This document shows, piece by piece, positions 14,516 to 22,786 of a stretch of DNA of 64,000 nt. The translations under genes and the position numbers were made by a program. Origin of the DNA: Cellulomonas sp. 73-92 (lineage in GTDB: Bacteria; Actinomycetota; Actinomycetes; Actinomycetales; Cellulomonadaceae); contig NZ_MKTH01000002.1 in the NCBI RefSeq assembly GCF_001898175.1, positions 62,001 to 126,000 on the forward strand. The letters are read 5' to 3'. Below the pieces are notes generated by a model. It did not search any database, was not told the DNA's origin, and saw nothing but the letters and a program-made list of their open reading frames with translations. Every line of letters starts with the position of its first letter. The first letter of the stretch is position 1.

Positions 14516-15643
14516 TCACCGCGAGGCGCGGACCCACCCCGGCGGGACGCCGTACGAGAGCGACTGCGCGAGCAGGAGCGCCAGGCGGTAGCCGTCGTCG
14601 TCCGCCAGGGCCCGTTCGAGGAAGATCCGTGCCCGGGCCCCGTCGCCCCGCCACCAGGCGAGCAGGCCGAGCAGGGTGAGGGCGGGCGCCTGGTGGCCGC
14701 GCTCGCCGTGGGCGACGACCGCGACCAGCACGGCTTCGTGGACGCGGGTGGCGGCCGGCGGGGCGGGCACGCCGTCCAGCGGGTCGACGATCAGCGCCAG
14801 CGCCCGGCCCAGCGCGGCGTCGTCCTCGCGGCTCGGCCGGTCGCCGCGGGTGCACCGTTCGGGGAGGTCGCCCTGGCCGGGCACGAGGGCGACGAGGACG
14901 GCGTCACGCACCCGGACGTCGGCCAACCCCGCCTCGAGCCGCCCGAGCGAGGCGGCGGTCGGCCCGCCCGCGCGCTCCAGCTGCTCGTCGACCGCCCGGC
15001 GCCACGCCGCCACGCCGTCGGCCCGCCAACGCTCGACGGCGGCCGCACCGTCGTCGTGCGCGAGCCGTCCACGGACCTGCCACCGCCGGCGCACCCGCGC
15101 GACCGACCGCCGGGACTCGCTGCCGGCGGAACGGATCCGACCCACGTCCTCGCGGCAGCTCGCGACCGACGAGCCGGCCAGCACCATCTGCGCGCTGACC
15201 TGGGTCGACGACAGGTCGGCCAGCGGGCGTCCGCCGGGCGGGCAGCACGTGTCGTCGCAGTCGAGCGACAGGTAGCCCGTCGACGTCACCGCCCAGGCCG
15301 GCACCTCGCCGTACGGCGCCTCGGCGGCCTCCCGGAAGTGCGCGACGGCGGCCGCGACCACGGGGTCCGGTCCCCGACGCGGGTCGTCCCGCGTGTAGAC
15401 GACGAGCACCGCCCGGTCCGCACCGTCACCGTCCAGGTGCGCGACGACCTCCCGTGCGAGCTGCGGCCCGTCCTCGGGGCTCGCCAGGTCGGGGAGGTCG
15501 ACGCGGACGGCCAGGCCCACCCTTCCCCGCGGCGGACGCAGGCTCACCGCCACCACCGACTCCGACGGGTGGAACCCGAGCTGGTACGGGATGAGCGAGA
15601 GCATCTCGCGAGGCTCGGTGACGCGGAGGGTCGGGGTGTCCAT
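14516..15643 (-). CDS. DUF4192 domain protein
   Basis: A 375-residue soluble protein of the actinobacterial DUF4192 family, function unknown. The N-terminal signature is LRVTEPREMLSLIPYQLGF (residues 6-24) with PSESVVAVSLRPPRGRVG, and the family's CC pair is visible in CDDTCCPPGGRPLADL. The C-terminal third holds helical repeats typical of the family (ALTLLGLLAWWRGDGARARI, 20 residues, then ALADDDGYRLALLLAQSL). Length is normal. The gene lies in the rpoD/parE neighbourhood, as in other actinobacteria. The start has a modest GAGG 7 nt upstream. Confidence 0.85.
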   Translation of the reverse strand: MDTPTLRVTEPREMLSLIPYQLGFHPSESVVAVSLRPPRGRVGLAVRVDLPDLASPEDGPQLAREVVAHLDGDGADRAVLVVYTRDDPRRGPDPVVAAAVAHFREAAEAPYGEVPAWAVTSTGYLSLDCDDTCCPPGGRPLADLSSTQVSAQMVLAGSSVASCREDVGRIRSAGSESRRSVARVRRRWQVRGRLAHDDGAAAVERWRADGVAAWRRAVDEQLERAGGPTAASLGRLEAGLADVRVRDAVLVALVPGQGDLPERCTRGDRPSREDDAALGRALALIVDPLDGVPAPPAATRVHEAVLVAVVAHGERGHQAPALTLLGLLAWWRGDGARARIFLERALADDDGYRLALLLAQSLSYGVPPGWVRASR

Positions 15644-15748
15644 GGGCCGACCTCAGCGGACGCGCGCACCCCTCGCCCGGTGACCACCCGTCCCTGTGGA
15701 CCGCGCCTGCCGCCCACAGGCCGCGGGTCGCCTCATGGCGCGCGCGGC

Positions 15749-15754
15749 TAGCCT
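15749..15754 (+). promoter_or_regulatory. -10 element of the lipoprotein gene
   Basis: TAGCCT ends 6 nt before the GTG at 15761. The alternative GTG at 15755 would abut the -10 and could not be transcribed from it. Confidence 0.6.
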
Positions 15755-15760
15755 GTGCCG

Positions 15761-16270
15761 GTGCACTGGCCCCGTCGCTCCGGACCCGTGGCCGCGCTCG
15801 GCCTGGCGCTCCTGGGGGTCACCCTGTCCGCGTGCGCGACGAGCGCTCCGGCCAACCTCGTCGCCACGACCGACGCCGCCCCCACGCCGACGGCCTCCGA
15901 ACAGCTGCTGACCGACCAGCCGGCGCCCGACACCGCGACGGGCAAGCTCGCCGCCGGCTTCCCCACGCAGCTGATCCCCGTGCCCGAGGGCTCCGAGATC
16001 CTCGTCTCGTCGGCGACGCCGCAGGCCGGCGGGACGGTCCAGGTCAGCCTCAACGTGCGCAGCACCCAGGACGCCGCGGGGCTCCTGGCGGCGATCCGCG
16101 CCCCGCTGCTCGCCGCGGGCTTCACCGAGTCGCCCCCGGCCCAGCCCGACCCGAGCCTGGCCGCGCAGGGATCCTTCGTCCGCTCCGGCGGGACCGAGTT
16201 CGTGCTGGTGGGCATCCTCGACCGCGACGGCCAGCGGACCCTCACGCTGGGCGGCACCGTCAAGCCCTAA
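15761..16270 (+). CDS. Secreted lipoprotein of unknown function
   Basis: A 169-residue protein with a short basic N-terminus, a hydrophobic stretch and the lipobox LSAC (in GVTLSACATSAP), so it should be lipidated and anchored to the outer face of the membrane. The mature part begins with a Thr/Pro/Ala linker. It then contains a compact domain with FPTQLIPVPEGSEILVSSAT, repeated beta-like segments and a C-terminal TLTLGGTVKP. No enzyme motif was recognised. The start at 15761 is chosen from the -10 spacing. The downstream polyprenyl synthase gene has its own promoter, so the two are probably independent. Confidence 0.75.
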   Translation: MHWPRRSGPVAALGLALLGVTLSACATSAPANLVATTDAAPTPTASEQLLTDQPAPDTATGKLAAGFPTQLIPVPEGSEILVSSATPQAGGTVQVSLNVRSTQDAAGLLAAIRAPLLAAGFTESPPAQPDPSLAAQGSFVRSGGTEFVLVGILDRDGQRTLTLGGTVKP

Positions 16271-16298
16271 GGGCCGTCGCGCCCGCGGGCGCCTCGCC

Positions 16299-16304
16299 TA
16301 GTCT
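16299..16304 (+). promoter_or_regulatory. -10 element of the polyprenyl synthase gene
   Basis: TAGTCT followed by 6 nt (GGCCGG) and the ATG; leaderless. Confidence 0.6.
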
Positions 16305-16310
16305 GGCCGG

Positions 16311-17429
16311 ATGAGCGAGACGACGTCCCCCACGCGGACCGGCGACGTGCGCGGACGTGTCGACGCGCTGCTCGCGGAGCACGCGGAGCGCGTTCGTCGC
16401 GAGGTGACGGCGGTCGCGCCGCAGGCGGGCCCCCTGGCCGACTCCGTCGCCGCGCTCCTGTCCAGCGGCAAGCGGCTGCGGGCCTCGTACGCCTACTGGT
16501 CGTGGCGTGCCCACGGCGGTGTGCCCGGGACGCCCGACGAGGACGCGGTGCTGCGGGTCGGGGCGTCGCTCGAGCTGTTCCACGCGGCCGCGCTGTTCCA
16601 CGACGACGTCATCGACGACTCCGACACCCGGCGGGGCCGGCCGGCGGCGCACCGCGAGTTCGCCGCGGCCCACCGTCGCGACGGCCTCAGCGGCGACGAC
16701 GGCCGTTACGGCGCCTCGGTCGCCATCCTGCTCGGGGACCTGGCGCTCATCGCCAGCGACGCCGAGTTCGCGGCCGCGGTCGCGGTGCTCCCCGCCGAGG
16801 CGGCACGGTCCACCCGCACGGTGTTCGACGAGATGCGCACCGAGGTCACCGTCGGGCAGTACCTCGACCTGCTGGCCCAGTCACAGCCGTGGGACGACGA
16901 CGCCGACCGCGTCGAGGCCCGCGCGCGGCAGGTGATCCGGTCCAAGTCGGCGCGGTACTCGGTCGAGCACCCGATGGCGCTGGGCGCCGCGATGGCGGGG
17001 GCGGACGACGAGGCACTGACCGCCTGCCGCGCCATCGGCCTGCCCCTGGGTGAGGCCTTCCAGCTGCGCGACGACCTGCTCGGGGTGTTCGGCGACCCGG
17101 CCGTCACCGGCAAGCCCGCCGGCGACGACCTGCGCGAGGGCAAGCGCACGGTCCTCGTCGCCCGGGCGCTGCGGCGCGCGCACGAGGCGGGCGACGCCGG
17201 CACCCTCGAGCTCCTGCGGTCGCGGCTCGGCGACCCCGCCCTCTCGGCGTCGGACGCCGCTCGCCTCGCGGCGGCGATCTCCGCCACGGGCGCCCCCGAC
17301 GAGGTGGAGAAGCTCATCGACTCCCTCGCCGGCTCGGCGCTGGACCTCATCGAGCAGCGGACGTGGCCGGCCGAGGCGCGCGCGCAGCTCGCCGCCCTCG
17401 CGCGGCAGTCGGTGGACCGCCACTCCTGA
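16311..17429 (+). CDS. Polyprenyl diphosphate synthase (IdsA/GGPP-synthase type)
   Basis: A 372-residue trans-prenyltransferase that condenses isopentenyl diphosphate onto allylic diphosphates to supply quinone, carotenoid or lipid-carrier precursors. The first aspartate-rich motif DDVID is at 98-102 (FHDDVIDDSD), followed by the basic RRGR. The second, RDDLLGVFGD, is at 253-262. The substrate-binding SSGKRLRA is at 51-58. Both metal sites are intact. Chain length cannot be read with confidence. The gene corresponds in position to Rv2173 (idsA2) of M. tuberculosis, next to the Rv2175c and pknL homologues. Confidence 0.9.
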   Translation: MSETTSPTRTGDVRGRVDALLAEHAERVRREVTAVAPQAGPLADSVAALLSSGKRLRASYAYWSWRAHGGVPGTPDEDAVLRVGASLELFHAAALFHDDVIDDSDTRRGRPAAHREFAAAHRRDGLSGDDGRYGASVAILLGDLALIASDAEFAAAVAVLPAEAARSTRTVFDEMRTEVTVGQYLDLLAQSQPWDDDADRVEARARQVIRSKSARYSVEHPMALGAAMAGADDEALTACRAIGLPLGEAFQLRDDLLGVFGDPAVTGKPAGDDLREGKRTVLVARALRRAHEAGDAGTLELLRSRLGDPALSASDAARLAAAISATGAPDEVEKLIDSLAGSALDLIEQRTWPAEARAQLAALARQSVDRHS

Positions 17430-17552
17430 TCACGTCCCGCCGCCGGCCACCCCGGCCGGGCGCTCGACCTCCACGCACTGCCCGTGCCCGCCCGTGCACC
17501 ACCGTCGGCACCGCCTCGCGCGGCGGACGGGGACCGGGGCCCGCGCAGGGCG

Positions 17553-17960
17553 TCAGAGCTCGGACTGCGCCACCCGTCGCACCTCGGACTTGCGGCCCGC
17601 CAGGAGTGCCGCCAGCGGGCTGCAGCCCAGCGCGTCGTCCGGCGAGAACAGCCAGACGATCGCCGCCTCGTCGTCGAAGCCGACGTCCGCCAGCACGGTG
17701 AACGTGCCCTGGAGCGCCGAGAGCACCGTCCACTCGGGGGCTCCGTCGGCCGCGCCGCGCTGCGAGGGGTTGGCCATGTTCCCCGGGACCAGGAACGCCG
17801 CCGGGACGTGCAGCACCGGCGGCTCGCCACGGCGGACGCCGACGAGGCGACGCTCCTCGACCAGCCGCCTCGCCTTGGCCAACGGCAGCTCCAGGCGGTC
17901 GGCGAGGTCCGAGAGGGTGAGCCATTCGTCGACGAGGTCGTCGATCTTCGTGCTGTTCAC
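17553..17960 (-). CDS. Rv2175c-like DNA-binding protein
   Basis: A 135-residue cytoplasmic protein of the Rv2175c family. In M. tuberculosis the homologue binds DNA and is a substrate of the Ser/Thr kinase PknL. The N-terminal winged helix-turn-helix is visible as WLTLSDLADRLELPLAKARR, 20 residues. The C-terminal half carries VHVPAAF-like and WTVLSALQGTFTVLADVGF elements, ending in the conserved LAALLAGRKSEVRRVAQ. The GTG of VNSTKIDD at 17960 is preferred to the ATG at 17966, because the -10 TAGGCT leaves 6 nt before it. Thr5 near the N-terminus is a possible phosphosite by analogy. The PknL-like kinase is at 19352. Confidence 0.85.
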   Translation of the reverse strand: MNSTKIDDLVDEWLTLSDLADRLELPLAKARRLVEERRLVGVRRGEPPVLHVPAAFLVPGNMANPSQRGAADGAPEWTVLSALQGTFTVLADVGFDDEAAIVWLFSPDDALGCSPLAALLAGRKSEVRRVAQSEL

Positions 17961-17966
17961 CCGCAC

Positions 17967-17972
17967 AGCCTA
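17967..17972 (-). promoter_or_regulatory. -10 element of the Rv2175c-like gene
   Basis: TAGGCT on the minus strand, 6 nt before the GTG at 17960; it decides that start over the ATG at 17966. Confidence 0.6.
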
Positions 17973-18093
17973 GGGAGGCCGGGTGAGATCGGGACGCTTC
18001 GGACACCCGCCTTCCCCACGTGTTGACCACCAGATACAGTGAACTTTCGTCACATCAGCCACACGTGTCACTCACGCCACGCGAAGGAGAGTC

Positions 18094-19287
18094 ATGGCCT
18101 CCGCCAACCCCAGGACGGCGGCGATCCGCCGCGTCGCCACCGGGACCGGCGCCACGCTCGTCCTGACGGCAGCCGCCGTCGGGGCCGCCGCCCCTGCGCA
18201 CGCCGATGCGCACTACACGGTCCAGCGCGGTGACACCGTGAGCCACATCGCGGCCCGCACCGGCGTCTCGGTGGCGAGCATCGCCGCCGCGAACGCGTTG
18301 GCGAACCCCTCGTACATCCGCATCGGCCAGGTGCTGACCATCCCCGGCCGCACGACCGCGACCCCCGCGCCGGTGGCGACGCCGGCGCAGCCCACCACGA
18401 GCAGCTACACGGTCGTCCCGGGCGACACGCTGACCGCCATCGCCGCGAGGCTGCACACGACGGTCGCCGCCCTCGTCTCGGCCAACGGCCTCAAGAACCC
18501 CTCGCTGATCCGGATCGGCCAGGTGCTGACCGTTCCCGGCGCGGCTCCGGCGGCCGTCGCCGCGCCGGCGCCCGCGGCATCGGTGCCCACGTCGGTGCCC
18601 ACGTCGGTCCCCACGTCGGTCCCCACGTCGATCACGACGAGGACGAGCTACACGGTCGCTCGCGGCGACACCCTGAGCGGCATCGCCGCGCGGTACGGGA
18701 CGACGGTCGCCGCGATCCAGTCGGCCAACGGGCTGAAGAACGCCTCCTTCATCCGCATCGGACAGGTGCTGTCCGTGCCGGTCACGGCGACCGCCATCCC
18801 GCTCGTCGGGAACTCGTTCGCCGGCCGGACCTACCCGGCGGCCGTCGTGGCCGCCGCCAACGCCAACCGCGCCACGCTCCTGGCGATCGGCGTGCCGACG
18901 AAGGACCAGATGCGCGGCCTCGTGGTGACCACGGCGAAGGCGATGGGCGTCGACCCGGCGCTCGCCCTGGCCGTCGCGTACCAGGAGTCGGGCTTCGACC
19001 AGTCGCAGGTCTCCCCCGCCAACGCCATCGGCACGATGCAGGTGATCCCCTCGTCCGGGCAGTGGGCGAGCGACCTCGTCGGGCGCCAGCTCAACCTGCT
19101 CGACCCGCGCGACAACGTCACGGCGGGCGTCGTCATCCTCAAGCAGCTGCAGCGCACCAGCCCGGACCTGCCCACCGCGATCGCGGGCTACTACCAGGGC
19201 GCCACCTCCGTGCTGCAGAACGGCATGTACGCGGACACCCGGCAGTACGTCGCCAACGTCCGTGCGCTGATGACGCGCTTCGCCTGA
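18094..19287 (+). CDS. Secreted triple-LysM lytic transglycosylase
   Basis: A 397-residue exported peptidoglycan enzyme. The signal peptide ends near AHA-DA (about 37). Three LysM glycan-binding domains lie at 41-85, 105-149 and 186-229, each with YTV..GDT and IRIGQVL..P. They are joined by Ala/Pro/Thr linkers, the second with four tandem PTSV units (164-179). The C-terminal lysozyme-like domain (about 265-395) has the catalytic glutamate in AYQESGF (Glu298) and the SLT motif AIGTMQVIP (311-319). It probably cleaves or remodels peptidoglycan for division or growth. An AAGGAG ribosome site precedes the ATG. It sits between the Rv2175c-like gene and the PASTA kinase, both linked to cell-wall signalling. 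Confidence 0.9.
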   Translation: MASANPRTAAIRRVATGTGATLVLTAAAVGAAAPAHADAHYTVQRGDTVSHIAARTGVSVASIAAANALANPSYIRIGQVLTIPGRTTATPAPVATPAQPTTSSYTVVPGDTLTAIAARLHTTVAALVSANGLKNPSLIRIGQVLTVPGAAPAAVAAPAPAASVPTSVPTSVPTSVPTSITTRTSYTVARGDTLSGIAARYGTTVAAIQSANGLKNASFIRIGQVLSVPVTATAIPLVGNSFAGRTYPAAVVAAANANRATLLAIGVPTKDQMRGLVVTTAKAMGVDPALALAVAYQESGFDQSQVSPANAIGTMQVIPSSGQWASDLVGRQLNLLDPRDNVTAGVVILKQLQRTSPDLPTAIAGYYQGATSVLQNGMYADTRQYVANVRALMTRFA

Positions 19288-19339
19288 GTCGCGGACGTCC
19301 GGTCCCGTGCCGCTGCCGGTGCCACGCCGAAGCCCGACC

Positions 19340-19345
19340 TAGACT
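19340..19345 (+). promoter_or_regulatory. -10 element of the PknL-like kinase gene
   Basis: TAGACT followed by 6 nt (TCGCCC) and the GTG start. Confidence 0.6.
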
Positions 19346-19351
19346 TCGCCC

Positions 19352-21379
19352 GTGGGAACCACCGTCACCGACCCCCTCGTCGGCCGTCTCGTCGACGGCC
19401 GCTACGAGGTGGTGTCACGCATAGCGCGGGGCGGCATGGCGACCGTCTACCTCGCGATCGACCGGCGGCTGGACCGCGAGGTCGCGCTCAAGGTGATGCA
19501 CCCGCACCTGGCGGAGGGCGCCACCGGCTCGGACTTCGTCGCCCGGTTCCGGCGGGAGGCGCGCACCGCCGCACGCCTGGCGCACCCGGGCCTCGTGAGC
19601 GTCTTCGACCAGGGCGTCGACGGCGACACCAGCTACCTGACCATGGAGTACGTCGACGGCACCACGCTGCGCCGCGAGCTGGCCGAGCAGGGCGCGCTCA
19701 CGGTCGGCGGGGCGCTGCGCATGGCCGAGCAGGTGCTCGACGCGCTCGCCGCGGCGCACCGCGCCGGCCTGGTGCACCGCGACATCAAGCCCGAGAACGT
19801 GCTCATCGACGGGGACGGCCGGGTCAAGCTCGGCGACTTCGGGCTGGCCCGCGCCGTGACCGAGGTGACGTCGACGACGACCGGCACGGTGTTCGGCACC
19901 GTGGCCTACCTCGCCCCCGAGCTCGTAGCACGGGGCGTCACGGACGCCCGCACCGACGTCTACGCCTGCGGCATCCTGCTCTTCGAGACCCTCACCGGGC
20001 GCCAGCCGTTCACCGGCGAGACCCCGCTGCAGGTGGCGTTCCAGCACGTCAACTCCGACATCCCGGCACCGTCGAGCCTGGTGCACTGGCTGCCGAGCGA
20101 GATCGACGAGCTCGTCGGCGCACTGGCAGCGCGCGAGCCCGCCGACCGTCCCGTCGACGCCGGCGCCGCGTTGACGCTGCTCCGCCGCACGCGCTCGGAG
20201 CTGGACGACGAGACGCTCGCGCGCCGTGCGGACGTCCCGCCGACCGTCGTGCTGCCGGCCGCCACGGACCTGGACGTCGACCCCGAGCCCGACGACGTGG
20301 CGAGCGGCGGGGCCGTCGGCACCGCCAACGGGACGCTCGACCGCGACCAGCACCCGACGACGAGGCTCGACGGGCTCCACGGCACGACCGTCGCCCTCCC
20401 GATCGGCGCCGGTCTCTCGCCCGCGGGGACGAAATCCGGGACGCCCCGTCGGCGCCATCGCGCGCTCGCCGCCGTGATCGCCCTCGTCGTCCTGGCCGCT
20501 GCCGGCGCCGGGACCTGGTGGTACATCAACGTGGGGCCGGGCTCGTACACCAAGGTGCCCGACATGACCATGGGCGTGACGACCGAGAAGGAGGCGCAGG
20601 ACCTCCTCACGGCGCAGGGCCTGAACGGCATGGCCGACCCCGAGTTCTCCGACACCGCTCCCAAGGGCACCGTCTTCAAGCTCGACCCCGGCCCCGGCAC
20701 GAGCGTGCCCAAGGGCAGCGGCGTCACCTACAGCGTGTCCAAGGGCGTCGACCTCGTGACGATGCCGGACGGCGTCGTCGGCCAGCTTCAGGACAAGGCC
20801 GCCACCGCCCTCAAGGACGCGCAGCTCAACCCGGTGTACGGCCCTCAGCAGTACAGCGACACCGCACCCCTCGGCCAGGTCATCAGCGCCACCGTGAAGT
20901 CGACCGGTCAGCCCGCGACGACCGGCATGCAGGTCAAGCGGGGGTCCGACATCGTCCTCGTCGTGTCCAACGGCCCGGTCCCGACGAAGGTCACCTCGGT
21001 GGTGGGCATGACCGTGCCCGACGCCACGGCACAGCTCGCCACGGACAGCCTCAAGCTCAACGTCGCCGACCAGCAGTTCAACGACACCGTCGCGGCCGGC
21101 CAGATCATCTCCCAGGACCCCGTTTCAGGGGCCGCCGCCCACCACGGCGACACCGTCAACGTCGTGGTGAGCAAGGGCCCGGAGATGATCCCCGTGCCGA
21201 ACGTCATCGATATGAAGGTCGACAAAGCGACCCAGACGCTCCAGGCAGCCGGTTTCCAGGTACAGATCGTCAAGCCCTATGGCATCGCGCCGCTCAACCG
21301 TGTCAGCACCCAGCAGCCAGCTGGAGGCAAGGACCAGACCGCCCCGAAGAACTCGACCATCACGCTCTACGTCGTGTAG
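19352..21379 (+). CDS. Membrane Ser/Thr protein kinase with four PASTA domains (PknL/PknB type)
   Basis: A 675-residue receptor kinase. The Hanks-type domain (about 10-275) is complete: glycine loop ARGGMA, ATP lysine in VALK, catalytic HRDIKPENVL, DFGLA metal motif and LAPE. A low-complexity juxtamembrane region leads to one transmembrane helix (about 370-389). Outside lie four PASTA domains (about 397-675) that sense muropeptides or lipid II. By synteny (Rv2175c neighbour, DAHP synthase next) it matches PknL, although M. tuberculosis PknL lacks PASTA domains, which makes PknB-like architecture in a PknL position notable. The adjacent Rv2175c-like protein is the obvious substrate candidate. 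Confidence 0.92.
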   Translation: MGTTVTDPLVGRLVDGRYEVVSRIARGGMATVYLAIDRRLDREVALKVMHPHLAEGATGSDFVARFRREARTAARLAHPGLVSVFDQGVDGDTSYLTMEYVDGTTLRRELAEQGALTVGGALRMAEQVLDALAAAHRAGLVHRDIKPENVLIDGDGRVKLGDFGLARAVTEVTSTTTGTVFGTVAYLAPELVARGVTDARTDVYACGILLFETLTGRQPFTGETPLQVAFQHVNSDIPAPSSLVHWLPSEIDELVGALAAREPADRPVDAGAALTLLRRTRSELDDETLARRADVPPTVVLPAATDLDVDPEPDDVASGGAVGTANGTLDRDQHPTTRLDGLHGTTVALPIGAGLSPAGTKSGTPRRRHRALAAVIALVVLAAAGAGTWWYINVGPGSYTKVPDMTMGVTTEKEAQDLLTAQGLNGMADPEFSDTAPKGTVFKLDPGPGTSVPKGSGVTYSVSKGVDLVTMPDGVVGQLQDKAATALKDAQLNPVYGPQQYSDTAPLGQVISATVKSTGQPATTGMQVKRGSDIVLVVSNGPVPTKVTSVVGMTVPDATAQLATDSLKLNVADQQFNDTVAAGQIISQDPVSGAAAHHGDTVNVVVSKGPEMIPVPNVIDMKVDKATQTLQAAGFQVQIVKPYGIAPLNRVSTQQPAGGKDQTAPKNSTITLYVV

Positions 21380-21430
21380 ACGCAGCCTGCCGGCAACAGA
21401 GCACGTGGGCTGCGCCGGCATCGTCTGCGG

Positions 21431-22786
21431 TCACGACCGGCGGAGCAGCTCCACGACCTGGAAGGCCATCTCGAGCGACTGCTGGTGGTTCAGCCGCGGG
21501 TCGACGCGGGTCTCGTACCGGCGCGCGAGTCCCTCGTCGTCGATCTCCTCGGTGCCGCCCAGGACCTCGGTGACGTCGTCGCCGGTGAGCTCGATGTGCA
21601 GGCCGCCGGGGACGGTGCCCAGCTCGCGGTGCACCTCGAAGAACCCGGCCACCTCGTCCATGACGTCGGAGAACCGGCGGGTCTTGTACCCGGAGGCGGA
21701 CACGATGCCGTTGCCGTGCATGGGGTCGCACACCCACGTCACCGGCCGGCCGTCGGCCGTCACCTTCTCGACGAGGGCGGGCAGCCGGTCGCGGACCTGC
21801 CCGGCCCCCATCCGCGTGACGAACGTCAGCCGCCCCGGCTCGCCGTCCGGGTTGAGCCGGTCGATGAGCGCCACCGCGTCGTCGCCCGTCGCCGTGGGCC
21901 CCAGCTTCACGCCCAGCGGGTTGCGCACCCGGGAGAAGAAGTCGATGTGCGCGCCGTCCAGCCGCCGCGTGCGCTCCCCGATCCACAGGAAGTGCGCCGA
22001 GCAGTCGTAGGGCGTTCCGGTGCGGGAGTCGATGCGCGTCAGGGGCCGCTCGTAGTCGAGCAGCAGCCCCTCGTGGCTCGCGTAGAAGTCGACGTGGCGC
22101 AGGGCCTCGAAGTCGGCGCCGCACGCGACCATGAACCGGATCGCGCGGTCGATCTCGGTGGCGATCTCCTCGTAGCGCGAGTACGCCGGGTTGTTCGTCA
22201 TGAACCCGCGGTTCCACCGGTGCGCCTCGAGCAGCGACGCGAAGCCGCCGGTGGTGAACGCACGGACCAGGTTCAGCGTCGACGCGGACGTGTGGTACGC
22301 GTCGAGGAGCCGGGTCGGGTCGGGGGTGCGCGCCTCGGGCGTGAACTCCCAGCCGTTGACGATGTCGCCCCGGAACGCCGGCAGCGTCACGCCGTCGCGG
22401 GTCTCGGTGTCCGACGAGCGCGGCTTGGCGTACTGCCCGGCCAACCGACCCATCTTGATGACGGGCAGGCTCGCCCCGTAGGTGAGGATGAGCGCCATCT
22501 GCAGGACCGTCATCACCTTCTGACGGATCCGGTCGGCGGTCGCCTCCTCGAAGATCTCCGCGCAGTCGCCGCCCTGCAGCAGGAACGCCTCGCCGCGCCC
22601 GGCGGCCGCCAGCTTCGCCTTCAGCTCGTCGGCCTCACCGGCGAAGACCAGCGGCGGCAGTGCGGCCAGCCGCTCCCGCGCCCGGCGCGCCACGTCCTCG
22701 TCGGGCCAGGCGGGCTGCTGGTCCACCGGCAGCCGCCGCCACGCGTCGAGGCCCTCGAGCACGCCGGGCCCGGGCTCGACGCTCAT
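21431..22786 (-). CDS. Class II DAHP synthase (3-deoxy-7-phosphoheptulonate synthase)
   Basis: A 451-residue enzyme for the first step of the shikimate pathway: phosphoenolpyruvate plus erythrose 4-phosphate to DAHP. Type II features are evident: QGGDCAEIFEE near 95-105 with the metal-binding cysteine, RSSDTETRDG, the WIGERTRRLDGAHIDFFSRV region (20 residues) and CDPMHGNGI with a metal-site histidine. The length is typical of the type II family (AroG of M. tuberculosis, Rv2178c). Start ATG 22786 overlaps the stop of the upstream phosphofructokinase by 4 nt (ATGA), so the two are translationally coupled. It is convergent with the PASTA kinase, as in mycobacteria. Confidence 0.92.
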   Translation of the reverse strand: MSVEPGPGVLEGLDAWRRLPVDQQPAWPDEDVARRARERLAALPPLVFAGEADELKAKLAAAGRGEAFLLQGGDCAEIFEEATADRIRQKVMTVLQMALILTYGASLPVIKMGRLAGQYAKPRSSDTETRDGVTLPAFRGDIVNGWEFTPEARTPDPTRLLDAYHTSASTLNLVRAFTTGGFASLLEAHRWNRGFMTNNPAYSRYEEIATEIDRAIRFMVACGADFEALRHVDFYASHEGLLLDYERPLTRIDSRTGTPYDCSAHFLWIGERTRRLDGAHIDFFSRVRNPLGVKLGPTATGDDAVALIDRLNPDGEPGRLTFVTRMGAGQVRDRLPALVEKVTADGRPVTWVCDPMHGNGIVSASGYKTRRFSDVMDEVAGFFEVHRELGTVPGGLHIELTGDDVTEVLGGTEEIDDEGLARRYETRVDPRLNHQQSLEMAFQVVELLRRS

